Shown: positions 8,028-17,646, numbered from the stretch's first letter. The stretch is 64,000 bases of DNA from Pseudomonas oryzihabitans (GCF_007665395.1 NZ_VDND01000001.1:62001-126000); one strand, 5' to 3'. Notes: generated from the letters alone by a model not told the origin. Program-made: numbers and translations.

Positions 8028-9197
8028 GTGCCGGAATCGACCTTCGAGGTGATCGTTCTGGGGCTGGGCGCCATGGGCGCGGCGACGCTCCATCAATTGG
8101 CCAAGCGCGGCGTCAAGGTCGCGGGAATCGACCGATATAAGCCGCCCCATGAGCTGGGCTCCAGTCACGGCGCCACGCGCATCACTCGCCAGGCAGTGGG
8201 CGAGGGTGCGGCCTACGTGCCCCTGGCGATCCGCTCCCAGCAGCTCTGGCGGGAGCTGGAAGCCGAGCAGGGCGTCAGGCTGTTCGAGCAAAGCGGCGTG
8301 CTGATCATGAACGCAACCGCGACCGCCACCTCCCATCACGGCCGCGCGGATTTCACCCAGACCACCCTGGAGCTGGCGCGCCAGTACGGCATCCCCCATG
8401 AGGAATGGGACGGTGCCACCCTTCGCCAGCGCTTCCCGCAGTTTCGCGTGGGGGACGACGCCCTTGGCTATTTCGAACCCGGGGGCGGCTACCTCTATCC
8501 GGAAGCCTGCATCCAGGCCCAGCTGGAAGCCGCCCAGGCGCATGGTGCCCAGATCATCACCGGCACCTGCATCGAGCGTCTGGAACAGGCCGGGCAGGGC
8601 GTGCGCCTGCATTCGGCCCAGGACAGCTGGCGTGCCGAGCGGGTGATCGTCGCCGCCGGCATGTGGAGTGCCGAGCTGCTGGGGGCGCCCTTCACCGGGC
8701 TGTTGCGCGTCTGTCGCCAGACGCTGCACTGGTTCGAGCAGACCCAGCCCGAGCTGTTTCCGGCCGATTCGCCCAGCTTCATCCTGGCTCACGGCCGTGG
8801 TGACAGTGACCTCTTCTACGGTTTCCCGCCGCTGCCCGGGGAGGGCGCGGTGAAAGTCGCTACCGAGCAGTATCTGGATAATACCACCCCTATAGAAATT
8901 GACCGATCACTCCATCCTGAAGAATCGAGCCAGCTGTTTAGTCAACAAGTAGGCAGGTGGGTCGCGGGCCTCTCGCCGCGGGTGGTGCGCAGCGCGGTCT
9001 GTGCCTATACAGTCACGCCGGATTTCGGCTTCATCGTCGATACCCACCCGAGGCTGCCAGGCGTGACCGTGGTCAGTGCCTGTTCGGGGCATGGCTTCAA
9101 GCATTCGGCGGCACTGGGCGAGGCGCTGGCCCAGCAGGTGACGACCGGGCGCAGCGACATCGACCTGAGCAGCTTCGCCCTGGCGCGGTTCGGCTAG
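8028..9197 (+). CDS. solA: Monomeric sarcosine oxidase / N-methyltryptophan oxidase-like flavoprotein
   Basis: About 389 residues of the DAO/MSOX family. The N-terminal FAD-binding motif is VLGLGAMGAATL, followed by SSHGATRITRQAVGEG typical of SolA/MSOX. The Cys in SAVCAYTVTPD (about residue 325) matches the cysteine to which FAD is covalently attached in MSOX. The reaction is oxidative demethylation of an N-methyl amino acid to formaldehyde, H2O2 and amine. The GTG start is chosen because GAGGAGAGAAAG precedes it; an ATG 24 bases upstream overlaps that RBS. A short patch near codons 283-310 uses codons rare in the rest of the gene. Confidence 0.88.
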   Translation: MPESTFEVIVLGLGAMGAATLHQLAKRGVKVAGIDRYKPPHELGSSHGATRITRQAVGEGAAYVPLAIRSQQLWRELEAEQGVRLFEQSGVLIMNATATATSHHGRADFTQTTLELARQYGIPHEEWDGATLRQRFPQFRVGDDALGYFEPGGGYLYPEACIQAQLEAAQAHGAQIITGTCIERLEQAGQGVRLHSAQDSWRAERVIVAAGMWSAELLGAPFTGLLRVCRQTLHWFEQTQPELFPADSPSFILAHGRGDSDLFYGFPPLPGEGAVKVATEQYLDNTTPIEIDRSLHPEESSQLFSQQVGRWVAGLSPRVVRSAVCAYTVTPDFGFIVDTHPRLPGVTVVSACSGHGFKHSAALGEALAQQVTTGRSDIDLSSFALARFG

Positions 9198-9850
9198 CGG
9201 CTGCGCACCGTCAGGGTGACCAGGCGGGTCACCACCAGCGCGATGTACATCACCCCGGAGAACTGGCCGAGCATGACCAACGAGCGGGCCATGGGCTTGA
9301 TCGGATAGATGTCGCTGAGGCCGACGCCGGAGAGGATCGCGAAGCTGACGTAGAGCAGCTCCGTCCAGGTACGGGCAGCCAGGGGATCGTTGGCGGCGGT
9401 GAAGCTGTTCGGCTGCAGGATCTGGCAGGCCGAATAGGCGTGGGCGAAGGCCCAGGCCAGCAGGGTGAAGGTCGCGCCCACCGCGAAGAGTTCGTCGGTG
9501 GTCGCGCGCTGGTCTTCCATCATGTAGGCGATCAGGCTGCCGGCGGCATAGAAGTAGAAGATCGCCTCGAGCACGGCGAGGGAGACCACCAGGTGCGGGT
9601 CGCCGTGCCATTCCACCAGCACCGTGAGCACCAGGATGCAGCCGGCGAGAATGAAGCCCAGCCACTGGATGGTCGGGCTGCGCCGTACCATGCGCAGCGC
9701 CGTGGCCAGCACGATGATGCCGAAGGCGCCGATGATGGCGCGGCCATGCTCTTCCTGTTCGACGAAGGGGTAGAGCAGCAGGCCGAGCAGCTGGATGAAC
9801 AGCAGGTTGGCGGACGGGTAGCGGACCAGGTAATGCAGCGGGGTCTTCAT
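9194..9850 (-). CDS. Ion-channel-like membrane protein (degenerate K+ channel filter)
   Basis: A 218-residue protein with about six hydrophobic segments. Near the C-terminus is a pore-like element, ELLYVSFAILSGVGLSDIYP, flanked by helices. It resembles the pore loop and filter of two-TM potassium channels (T-V-G-Y-G-D), but the filter reads GVGLSD, so classical K+ selectivity is doubtful. The start at MKTPLHY is preferred over an upstream TTG. The stop overlaps the convergent solA-like stop by 4 bp. Such proteins are common in pseudomonads; the transported ion is unknown. Confidence 0.65.
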   Translation of the reverse strand: MKTPLHYLVRYPSANLLFIQLLGLLLYPFVEQEEHGRAIIGAFGIIVLATALRMVRRSPTIQWLGFILAGCILVLTVLVEWHGDPHLVVSLAVLEAIFYFYAAGSLIAYMMEDQRATTDELFAVGATFTLLAWAFAHAYSACQILQPNSFTAANDPLAARTWTELLYVSFAILSGVGLSDIYPIKPMARSLVMLGQFSGVMYIALVVTRLVTLTVRSR

Positions 9851-9938
9851 CGGGGCTCGGGGCGGGTTCTGGGGCGGCAAGCGTAGCGGTTGGTGGGAGG
9901 CTGCGCCACGGGCGCCTTGGCACCCCGTGGCGGCGGTC

Positions 9939-11165
9939 TCAGGCGCCCTTGCGGCGGGTGGAGGGCAATAGCACGGTCAGTACGCCCAGCAGGGGCATGT
10001 AGGAACAGAGTTGGTAGACGTACTGGATGCCATGATGGTCGGCGAGATTGCCCAGGCCGGCGGCGGCGATGGCGCTGACGCCGAACATCAGGCCGAAGAA
10101 GACACCCGCGATCATGCCGACGTTGCCCGGTACCAGCTCCTGGGCGTAGACCACGATGGCCGAGAAGGCCGACGCCAGCACGAAGCCGATGATGACGCTG
10201 AGCACGCTGGTCCAGAACAGGTCGACGTAGGGCAGGGCCAGGGTGAAGGGCGCCGCGCCGAGGATCGAGAACCAGATGACCGCCTTGCGGCCGATGCGAT
10301 CGCCGATGGGGCCGCCCAGGAAGGTGCCGGCGGCGACGGCGCCGAGGAAGAGGAACAGGTGCAGCTGGGAGCTGGCCACCGACAGGCCGAAGCGCTCGAT
10401 CAGGTAGAAGGTGAAATAGCTGGTGAGGCTGGCCATGTAGATGTACTTGGAGAACACCAGCAGCGCGAGCACGATCAGGGCGAAGGTCACGCGCCGCGGC
10501 GACAGTCCATGGCTCACCATGGCGGGCTTGCGCCCTTTGGCGCTGCGCAGGTGCTGGCGATACCAGCGGGACAGCCCGTATTGCACGGCGATGGCGAACA
10601 GCGCGAACAGCGCGAACCAGGCGACGTGGGTCTGGCCGTAGGGAATGACGAGGGCGGCGGCCAGCAGCGGGCCGATGGCGGTACCGGCGTTGCCACCCAC
10701 CTGGAAGGTCGACTGGGCCAGGCCGAAGCGGCCTCCCGACGCCAGGCGCGCGACCCTCGAAGTCTCGGGATGGAAGGTCGAGGAGCCGACGCCGATCAAA
10801 GCCGAGGCAGCGAGGATCGCCGGGAAGCTGCCGACGAAGGCCAGCAGCAGGACGCCGAACAGGGTGCAGACCATGCCGGCGGGCAGCAGATAGGGTTTAG
10901 GATGGCGGTCGGTGTGGAAGCCGATCCAGGGCTGGAGCAGCGACGCGGTGATCTGGAAGGCCAGGGTGATGAGGCCGATCTGGGTAAAGGTCAGACCATA
11001 GCTATCCTTGAGTAGCGGATAGATGGAAGGCAGGACCGACTGGATCAGATCGTTGATCAGGTGGGCGAGGGCGCAGGAGGCGAGGACTCCGGCCACCAGT
11101 GGCGAGGCGGCAGCGGGGAGGGGTGTCTCCCCCGGGGTGACGGGAGAGGCAGAGGAAACGGCCAT
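9939..11165 (-). CDS. fsr: MFS exporter of the fosmidomycin-resistance (Fsr) family
   Basis: A 408-residue, twelve-helix transporter. The family hallmarks are the first helix HLINDLIQSVLPSIYPLLKD, then QPWIGFHTDRHPKPYLLPAG and GSSTFHPETSRVARLASGGR. Fsr proteins export fosmidomycin and unrelated toxic compounds across the inner membrane using the proton gradient. The gene is divergent from the OhrR-like regulator, which may control it. The intergenic region is only about 130-180 bp, depending on the regulator start. Confidence 0.88.
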   Translation of the reverse strand: MAVSSASPVTPGETPLPAAASPLVAGVLASCALAHLINDLIQSVLPSIYPLLKDSYGLTFTQIGLITLAFQITASLLQPWIGFHTDRHPKPYLLPAGMVCTLFGVLLLAFVGSFPAILAASALIGVGSSTFHPETSRVARLASGGRFGLAQSTFQVGGNAGTAIGPLLAAALVIPYGQTHVAWFALFALFAIAVQYGLSRWYRQHLRSAKGRKPAMVSHGLSPRRVTFALIVLALLVFSKYIYMASLTSYFTFYLIERFGLSVASSQLHLFLFLGAVAAGTFLGGPIGDRIGRKAVIWFSILGAAPFTLALPYVDLFWTSVLSVIIGFVLASAFSAIVVYAQELVPGNVGMIAGVFFGLMFGVSAIAAAGLGNLADHHGIQYVYQLCSYMPLLGVLTVLLPSTRRKGA

Positions 11166-11341
11166 GTAGCTATTACCCTTATTATTTATGTCCAGCCGCT
11201 CACTGTGGCATCCTGTGTCATCGGAATCCAGTGCCAGTTACCGGATGTTTCCGGCAATCCAGCTCATCACCCCGACCCTAGGCCGGCGGGGGATCGATGG
11301 CACCGATGACCTTGTTAACGCCTCTCGCAATGGCAGACCCC

Positions 11342-11791
11342 ATGACAGCCAAAGATCCACTGCTCCTCGACCAGCAACTGTGCTTTTCCCTGTATTCGGC
11401 GTCGCTCGCCATGACGCAGCTGTACAAGCCGTTACTGGAAAGCATGGGCCTGACCTTTCCGCAGTACCTGATCATGCTGGTGCTCTGGGAGCACGATGGC
11501 CTCACCCTAAAGGAATTGTCCAACCGCCTGCGGCAGGACTCGGGCGCCCTGACCCCGGTGGTCAAGCGACTCGAGGCGGGCGGCCTGGTCACGCGTCGGC
11601 GCAGTGCGGAGGACGAGCGCAACCTGTCCATCGAACTCACCCCGGCCGGCCGCGCCCTGCGCGAACAGGCCAATGGCGTCAACAGCCGCGTCCGCGAGGT
11701 CTGCGCCCTGGGCGATGCCGGACTGGACGACCTGCGGGAAACCCTGGTGATGCTGCGCAGCCGCCTGGACGAGGAAGGCGCGAGTTCCTGA
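11342..11791 (+). CDS. MarR-family regulator of the OhrR group
   Basis: About 149 residues of winged-helix MarR type. The N-terminus LLLDQQLCFSLYSASLAM and FPQYLIMLVLWE are diagnostic of OhrR. The reactive Cys is at position 14 of the chosen start. Relative to it, the +14 position is the expected Tyr, but the +25 position, Tyr in OhrR proteins that sense organic peroxide, is Phe here (LTFPQY). The DNA-binding part is LTLKELSNRLRQDSGALTP. No ohr peroxidase gene lies nearby, so its target may be the divergent Fsr-type exporter. Earlier in-frame ATGs (11297 with GGGGGA upstream, and 11330) are alternatives. Confidence 0.82.
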   Translation: MTAKDPLLLDQQLCFSLYSASLAMTQLYKPLLESMGLTFPQYLIMLVLWEHDGLTLKELSNRLRQDSGALTPVVKRLEAGGLVTRRRSAEDERNLSIELTPAGRALREQANGVNSRVREVCALGDAGLDDLRETLVMLRSRLDEEGASS

Positions 11792-11841
11792 ACCATCGCC
11801 GGCCAGGCGGTTCCCATGGCTACAGCCGCCGGGGAATACGT

Positions 11842-12105
11842 ATGACCTTCACCTACCAACCCGACCAGGATTACCTGCTCGTGGATCTCGATAGCGGTCG
11901 CACCGCCGGCAAGTTGCTGCAGGGTGAATTGCACATCGCCGACAGCTGCAAGGGTGAAGATCCGCGCACCTACGCGCGACTGCTGGACGAGACGCTATGC
12001 AGTACCCTCGGTGACGAGGTCGGGCGGCGCCAGGGCGATATCCTCACCTTGCGCCGGACCGGCATCGAACTGCGCCTGGTGCCCATGGCCGTCGCCTGCG
12101 ACTAG
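11842..12105 (+). CDS. Hypothetical protein, 87 aa
   Basis: A soluble, mixed-charge protein with a GGGGA ribosome-binding sequence upstream of its ATG. It reads MTFTYQPDQDYLLVDLDSG at the start and ends LVPMAVACD. Three cysteines are present, and there is no signal peptide or membrane segment. It follows the OhrR-like gene by about 50 bp in the same direction and is convergent with an MFS gene 4 bp after its stop. I do not recognise a family. Third-position GC is high throughout, which supports coding. Confidence 0.6.
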   Translation: MTFTYQPDQDYLLVDLDSGRTAGKLLQGELHIADSCKGEDPRTYARLLDETLCSTLGDEVGRRQGDILTLRRTGIELRLVPMAVACD

Positions 12106-12109
12106 CGGC

Positions 12110-13306
12110 TCAGGACCGCGCGGCACCACCGCCGAAGAGTGCCCTGAACAGCCAGGCGACCAGCGCCACGTTGACCAGGGCCAGTAGGCAGAGCAATCCC
12201 AGCACCGCCTGGGGACCCTGGTGCTCCAGCACATAGCCGCACAGCAGCGGCGTGGCGGCCTGGCCCAGCAGCGCGGGCCGCGCCATGCGGCCGAGGATCG
12301 CCGCGTACTCCGTCGGACTCCAGAGCGCCAACGGCAGGGTGCCGCGAATGATCGCCCGCAGGCCGTTGCCCGCGCCGAAGACCACCAGGCCCACCACCGT
12401 GACCCAGACGACACTGGGCCCCAGCGTCACCAGCAGCAGCCCGGCCGCCGTGCAGACCACCGAGGCCAGTGCCGTCCAGAGCGGATGGCCATTGCGATTG
12501 ACCAGGTCGATGAGCCGCGAACCCACCTGGCTGGGACCCAGGCAGGCACTCAGGGCGACTGCCGTCGCCAGTCCGTAGCCCAGGCTTTGCAGCAGGGTGA
12601 TCAGCTGGATGGAGATCGCCGTCATCAGCACGGCGCCCAGGGTGAAGAGGGCGCACAGCACCCCATAGAGCGTGCGATTGACCGGGACCGTGGGCGCTGG
12701 CTGGACCGGACGCGGCGTCTGGGTAGCGAGGGCCGGCGCGGGCAAGGCGTGGCGGTACAGCGGCCAGATCGTCAGCAGCAGGACCGCGGCATAGGCCAGG
12801 CAGGCACCGCGCCAGCCGAGGTGGTTGACCAGCAGCGCGGCAATCGGCCAGGTGATGGCGGTGCAGAAGCCCGACACCAGGGTGATGCCGGTGATCGCCG
12901 AACGGGCCTGGGTGCCGTAGCAGGTACCCAAGGTCGCGAACAGGGCATCGTAGAGCCCGGCGGCCATGCCGATCCCCATGATCACCCAGGCCAGCAGGAA
13001 CAACGGCAGGTGCTGGGCACTGGCCATCAAGGTCAGCCCCGCCGCCACACCCAGACCGCTGAGGGACAACAGGGTACGGCCGCCCTGGCGGGCGATCAGC
13101 CGCCCGCATGCCGGCGCGAGCAGCCCGGACACCAGCACGCCGAGGGAAAGTCCGCCATAGACCCACTGGCGGGACCAACCGGTCTCCTGCACCACAGGGT
13201 CGGCGAGTACGGCGAGAATGAAGAAGGAGCCGCCCCAGACGAGAATCTGGCCGATGCCGAGCAGCAGGATCTGGAACGGGGATGCCTTGGGTGGAGCGGA
13301 GGCCAT
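12110..13306 (-). CDS. MFS transporter
   Basis: A 398-residue, twelve-helix major facilitator. The first helices read FQILLLGIGQILVWGGSFFI, followed by GRLIARQGGRTLLSLSG as the loop 2-3 motif. A basic/proline-rich central loop follows (ALATQTPRPVQPAPTVPVNR). It resembles the CynX/YbfB-like or OFA-type carriers in overall layout, but I cannot assign a substrate. It stands alone, with a promoter in the gap before the divergent chemoreceptor gene. Confidence 0.85.
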   Translation of the reverse strand: MASAPPKASPFQILLLGIGQILVWGGSFFILAVLADPVVQETGWSRQWVYGGLSLGVLVSGLLAPACGRLIARQGGRTLLSLSGLGVAAGLTLMASAQHLPLFLLAWVIMGIGMAAGLYDALFATLGTCYGTQARSAITGITLVSGFCTAITWPIAALLVNHLGWRGACLAYAAVLLLTIWPLYRHALPAPALATQTPRPVQPAPTVPVNRTLYGVLCALFTLGAVLMTAISIQLITLLQSLGYGLATAVALSACLGPSQVGSRLIDLVNRNGHPLWTALASVVCTAAGLLLVTLGPSVVWVTVVGLVVFGAGNGLRAIIRGTLPLALWSPTEYAAILGRMARPALLGQAATPLLCGYVLEHQGPQAVLGLLCLLALVNVALVAWLFRALFGGGAARS

Positions 13307-13468
13307 GGTGGTGGAGGTCGACGGCTCAGTGAAGGCTGCGGACGTTAGCCCCTGGCGACCCTCACTGCAATGGCCAGGTCTTTTTCTGGCGCTGGCCTTT
13401 TGTCATCAAGCCGACATTTTACCTGCCTAGTCTCGTCCGCTCGACCGTCTTCCTGTAGTGACGTCTCC

Positions 13469-15139
13469 ATGCTCCGTTTCCTCGCTCCGTTACGCCGTTC
13501 CCTGGATCGTTCCTGGCTTAGATCGCTCAAGACCGGCCCACGGATGCTCTGCGCCTTTACCTTCGCCGCGGTGCTGCTGGCCGGACTCGGCCTCTTTTCC
13601 CTCTGGGAGATGCAACAGCTGCGGCGCCAGGCGCTGATCATGGAGCAGCATTCCCTGCCGAGCATGGCCATCGCCGACGCCTTGGCGATCAACCTCGGCA
13701 AGTTGCGCAATCAGGCGTCGGTGGTCCTGCTCAACGCCGAGGATCCGGGCGCCGTGGCCATGAGCCGGATCACCCTGGAACAGCTGGTCAACGAGACCGA
13801 TCAACTGTTCCGCGACTACGAACCGGTGATCGCCGAGGCCACCGAAGGCGATTCGGTCAAGGCGCTGCACGGTGCCTACCAGCCCTTCGTCGCCGGACTG
13901 CGCCAGGAAGTGCAGCTGATCGAGCAGCAACAGCTCGCGGCGGCGCGGGTGCAGCTGGATACCGTGGTGACCCTGCAGGGTGACCTGATGGACATGCAGG
14001 TCCAGTTGCTACGTGAACTGAACAAGCAGGGCGCGGCCCAGGCCAAGGCGCGGGCGGAAACCCAGTTCGCCCAGGCCCGGGCCATCGTCTGGTCGGCCAT
14101 CGGCGGCGCCATCGTGCTGTTGCTGCTGCTGGCCTGGCGACTGACCCGCAGCGTGGTGCAGCCCCTGCGCCAGGCGCTGGACATTTCCACCGGCATCGCC
14201 GCGGGCGACCTGCGGAAGGCGATCCAGGCCCGGGGTCGCGACGAAGCGGCCATGCTGCTGCTGGCCCTCGAGCGCATGCAGGGCAACCTGCGCGAGGTGT
14301 TGGCCCATACCGGCAATGCGTCCGAGCAACTGGCCTCGGCCTCGACCCAGATGAGCGCGGTGATGGATGACAGCTGCCGCAACCTGGAACGCCAGACGGC
14401 CGACATCCAGCAGGCGGCCACCGCGGTGACCCAGCTCAACCAGGCGGTGCAGGCGGTATGCGAGCACGCGACGTCCACCTCCGCCGAGTCGCGCCGCTGC
14501 GTCGACCAGGCCAAGCAGGGCCAGGCGCAGGTCCAGCAGACGCTGGTCGCCATCACCCAGCTGGTCGGCAACGTCGACGAGGCCGCCACCCAGGCGGACC
14601 ACCTGGCCGCGCAGTCCAAGGGCATCAGCAAGATGCTCGACGTGATCCGTACCGTGGCCGAGCAGACCAACCTGTTGGCGCTCAACGCCGCCATCGAGGC
14701 AGCCCGCGCGGGGGATGCGGGGCGTGGCTTCGCCGTGGTAGCGGACGAGGTACGCGGCCTGGCCCGGCGGACCGGCGATTCCACCCGGGAGATCGAAGGG
14801 CTGATCGACGGGGTGCAGCAGGTCAGCGAGAAGACCGTGGCGGCGCTCGACCAGAGTCGCCTGCAGGCCAGCCATACCCGTGACCAGGCGCAGGCGACCT
14901 GGCAGGTGCTGGAGGGCATCACCCAGGCCATCACCGCCATCGGCCAGCGCAACGATGCCATCGCCGCCGCCACCGAAGAGCAGACCGCCACCACCGCCGC
15001 GGTCGACCGCAATCTCACGCTGATCCGCGACGCCGCCACCCAGACCGCCGCGGGCGCGCAGCAGACCAGCGCCAGCAGCCAGCAACTCTCCCGCCTGGCC
15101 GCGGACCTGCATGGCGCCCTGCAACGCTTCGAGGTCTAG
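13469..15139 (+). CDS. Methyl-accepting chemotaxis protein with four-helix-bundle sensor
   Basis: A 556-residue transducer. TM1 is about residues 26-46 and is followed by a roughly 155-residue alpha-helical periplasmic domain of 4HB_MCP type, starting [22 protein letters not shown]2 is about residues 204-224, followed by HAMP. The signalling domain has the highly conserved hairpin [20 protein letters not shown] and [12 protein letters not shown]. It signals to CheA/CheW. There is no C-terminal CheR-tethering pentapeptide (it ends LQRFEV). A start 33 codons further upstream is possible but would add an unlikely hydrophilic leader. The ligand is unknown. Confidence 0.93.
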   Translation: MLRFLAPLRRSLDRSWLRSLKTGPRMLCAFTFAAVLLAGLGLFSLWEMQQLRRQALIMEQHSLPSMAIADALAINLGKLRNQASVVLLNAEDPGAVAMSRITLEQLVNETDQLFRDYEPVIAEATEGDSVKALHGAYQPFVAGLRQEVQLIEQQQLAAARVQLDTVVTLQGDLMDMQVQLLRELNKQGAAQAKARAETQFAQARAIVWSAIGGAIVLLLLLAWRLTRSVVQPLRQALDISTGIAAGDLRKAIQARGRDEAAMLLLALERMQGNLREVLAHTGNASEQLASASTQMSAVMDDSCRNLERQTADIQQAATAVTQLNQAVQAVCEHATSTSAESRRCVDQAKQGQAQVQQTLVAITQLVGNVDEAATQADHLAAQSKGISKMLDVIRTVAEQTNLLALNAAIEAARAGDAGRGFAVVADEVRGLARRTGDSTREIEGLIDGVQQVSEKTVAALDQSRLQASHTRDQAQATWQVLEGITQAITAIGQRNDAIAAATEEQTATTAAVDRNLTLIRDAATQTAAGAQQTSASSQQLSRLAADLHGALQRFEV

Positions 15140-15160
15140 CGCGACCGGGCCGATCAGGGC

Positions 15161-16192
15161 TCAAGCGGCCAACATCACCCGGTCGCGGCCTTCCTGCTTG
15201 CCGCGGTAGAGCGCCTGGTCGGCACGTTCCAGGGCGCTGGCGAAGGCTTCGCAATCACGGATCTCGCAGACCGCCAGGGTCGCCGTGACCCGCGCCGGCC
15301 CACGTTCCAGGGACTGGGTCACCTCGCCCAGGCGCTGGCGGATCCGCTCCGCCACGCCCCAGGCCACCTCGGTGCGGGCCTGGGGCAGCAGCACGAGGAA
15401 TTCTTCGCCGCCCCAGCGCGCCGCGAGGTCCGAATGCCGGACTTCGCGGCGGATGACGTCGGCGATCCGCTGCAGTACCAGGTCGCCGCAGTCATGGCCG
15501 AATCTATCGTTGATGTGCTTGAAGTGATCGATGTCGAACAGGATCAGGCTGCCGCTGAGGCACTGGTCCTGGTCGGCCTGGTCGAGGATCCGCCGGCGGT
15601 TGTACAGGTTGGTGAGGCTGTCGTGGCTGGCGGAGTGCAGCAGGTCCAGCTGCATCTGGGTGCTGTGGTAGAAGGAGGCCCCGGTGCCATAGAGGAGCAG
15701 CAGCAGGGCACTGATGATGTTGCCGGTACCGAACAGCTTCATCGCCAGCGGTGGCAGCGTCGCCGGTGGATGCAGCAGGTAGCCGCCGGCCAGGGTGACC
15801 AGGATGCCGAGGACCAGCAGCAGATGGCGACGGGGCGCGGTGCGGTAGTTGTAGATGATGATCGGCAGGATGCACAGCACGTAGAAATGGAAGTTGCTGT
15901 CCCAGCCGAGTTGCCAGGTGGCGAAGCAGGCGTGGCCGACGATTTCGCAGCTCATGGTTAGGCTGGCGATGCGGTAGCGACGCTGGCGCAGGGCGGCCAG
16001 GCAACCCAGGTACAGGGCCACGCTGGCCACGTTGGCCCAGACCATCGCCGTCTGGTCGAGGAGGGCGAAGATCACCAGCAGGACCAGATGGATACCCATG
16101 GCGGCCTGGACCACGGGTTTGGCGACCTCCCAGAAGCGTTCCAGGGAATGGTTCAGGGCCTGGTGGCGGTCGCGATAGGAAAGAGCTGTCAT
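15161..16192 (-). CDS. Membrane diguanylate cyclase (GGEEF) with I-site
   Basis: A 343-residue protein. The N-terminal ~170 residues form about five to six transmembrane helices (for example VLCILPIIIYNYR and IISALLLLLYGTG). They are followed by a GGDEF domain beginning HDSLTNLYNRRRIL. The active-site signature is RWGGEEFLVLLP, preceded by RHSD in the position of the RxxD product-inhibition site. It should make cyclic di-GMP and be feedback-inhibited. It is convergent with the chemoreceptor gene and has no visible operon partner. Confidence 0.93.
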   Translation of the reverse strand: MTALSYRDRHQALNHSLERFWEVAKPVVQAAMGIHLVLLVIFALLDQTAMVWANVASVALYLGCLAALRQRRYRIASLTMSCEIVGHACFATWQLGWDSNFHFYVLCILPIIIYNYRTAPRRHLLLVLGILVTLAGGYLLHPPATLPPLAMKLFGTGNIISALLLLLYGTGASFYHSTQMQLDLLHSASHDSLTNLYNRRRILDQADQDQCLSGSLILFDIDHFKHINDRFGHDCGDLVLQRIADVIRREVRHSDLAARWGGEEFLVLLPQARTEVAWGVAERIRQRLGEVTQSLERGPARVTATLAVCEIRDCEAFASALERADQALYRGKQEGRDRVMLAA

Positions 16193-16569
16193 GAAGGGTC
16201 ACCGGAAAACCGTGCGCCAATGATAAACGCGCTAAATAATAAGCTTAATGGCAAACGGCCAGCCTGGGTGATCCTTTAGCCGAATGGAGCTTGGGAAGGA
16301 CCCAGCGGAGTGGATGCCCCTGTCTAGACCGGGGCAACGTCCGTCGCCGAGCTCCGCTCAGTGGTCGGGCGGTCGCAGCGCCTGCTGGTGACCCGTCAAA
16401 AGGCTGACTTCAAGCCTCCGGCGGAAGCCTTTGACCGGCGCGGGAGGCGGAGAGGCCTTGCCGATTTCCTCGGGCAGCGGGTTGGCATATACGCCGGCTT
16501 GCCTGGCGCGGGGGACGTCTCTAAGGTGACGACGCGCCATGCCGGCGCTCTTCAACCGCGGAGGTGGCC
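16193..16569. other. Intergenic region upstream of cdaR, with an inverted repeat
   Basis: This 377-bp gap separates the divergent diguanylate cyclase and CdaR genes. The left part is AT-rich (TAAATAATAAGCTTAATGG), a likely promoter area for the cyclase. An imperfect inverted repeat, GTCAAAAGGCT (16395-16405) and AGCCTTTGAC (16426-16435), could be an operator or mRNA hairpin. I see no gene; short frames here have no RBS and poor codon use. Confidence 0.4.
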
Positions 16570-17646
16570 TTGGAGCTGAGCCAGCGCCTGGCACAGGAAA
16601 TCGTCGAGCGCGCCATGCGCATCCTGCCGGGCAACGTGAACGTCATGGACGCCGCCGGGCTGATCATCGGCTCGGGTGACCCGACGCGGCTGTTCACCCG
16701 CCATGCCGGCGCGCGGCAGGTGATCGCCGAAAGCCGGGCGGTGGCGCTGGATGCCGCGGCCGCCGCCCGATTGCCGGGCGTCCAGGCCGGGATCAACCTG
16801 CCGCTGTATCGTCAGGGTGAGCTGGTCGGGGTACTCGGGGTGAGCGGCGAGGATGCCGAACAGCTGCGCTTGCCCGCCGAACTCCTGCGCCTGACGGCGG
16901 AAATGCTCATCGAACAGGCGGCCGGCCAGCCGTCTGCGAGCGCCGGCATGACTCCTCCCTTGCTGCGCCAGCTGCTGGCACCCGCCGCGACGCCCGAGCT
17001 GAGTCGCCACGCCAGCCTGCTCGGCTTGCGGCCGGAGCTGCCGCGGGATGTGCTGCTGCTGGAATTCGCCGCGCCAGCGCCGACCTTTGGCGACTGGGCA
17101 CAGGGGCGCATTGCCGACAGCTGGTGCCTGCCACGGGAGGAGTGCCAGTGGCTCTGGTACCGCCCTGGCACGCTCTCCCCGTCGGTCCTGCTGGACGAAC
17201 TACCCGCCCAGGGTTGGTCACTGGCGCGCAGTGCCTGGGTGCCGCAGGCGCGTCCCTGGCGTGGGCTGGCCGAGACGACCCGGCGGGCGCTGGACCTGCT
17301 GGCCGTGGCCAGGCGTCTGCGACCGGCACCCGACCAGGTGATGCTGGACGAGCTGGCGCTGCCCACCTGGCTGCACGGCCAGGCCGGGCGCCCGGACAGC
17401 GCCTGGCTGCTGGAGCCCCTCGAACGGCTGCGCCAGGCCGATGGCGATGGCCAGCTGCTGGCGACGCTGCGCAGCTGGTTCGCCCAGGATGCCAGCCCCC
17501 AGGCCTGTGCCGCGGCCCTGGGGCTGCACCGCAATGGCCTGCGGCATCGGCTGGAACGTATCCAGGCAGTGACGGGCCGCGATCCGCGGCGCTTCGCCGA
17601 GGCCGCCGAGCTGTATTGCGCACTTCAGCTGCTGGATGCCAGCTAG
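16570..17646 (+). CDS. cdaR: CdaR-family sugar-diacid regulator
   Basis: About 358 residues. The N-terminal diacid-recognition domain (LAQEIVERAMRILPGNVNVM, then DAAGLIIGSGDPTRLF and LPLYRQGELVGVLGVSG) matches CdaR closely. The C-terminus is a PucR-type helix-turn-helix (ACAAALGLHRNGLRHRLERI). In E. coli CdaR senses glucarate, galactarate or glycerate and activates their catabolic genes. The glycerate kinase gene follows 100 bp downstream, in keeping with that role. A TTG start is chosen: GGAGG lies 5 bases before it, whereas the GTG six bases earlier overlaps the Shine-Dalgarno itself. Confidence 0.88.
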   Translation: MELSQRLAQEIVERAMRILPGNVNVMDAAGLIIGSGDPTRLFTRHAGARQVIAESRAVALDAAAAARLPGVQAGINLPLYRQGELVGVLGVSGEDAEQLRLPAELLRLTAEMLIEQAAGQPSASAGMTPPLLRQLLAPAATPELSRHASLLGLRPELPRDVLLLEFAAPAPTFGDWAQGRIADSWCLPREECQWLWYRPGTLSPSVLLDELPAQGWSLARSAWVPQARPWRGLAETTRRALDLLAVARRLRPAPDQVMLDELALPTWLHGQAGRPDSAWLLEPLERLRQADGDGQLLATLRSWFAQDASPQACAAALGLHRNGLRHRLERIQAVTGRDPRRFAEAAELYCALQLLDAS

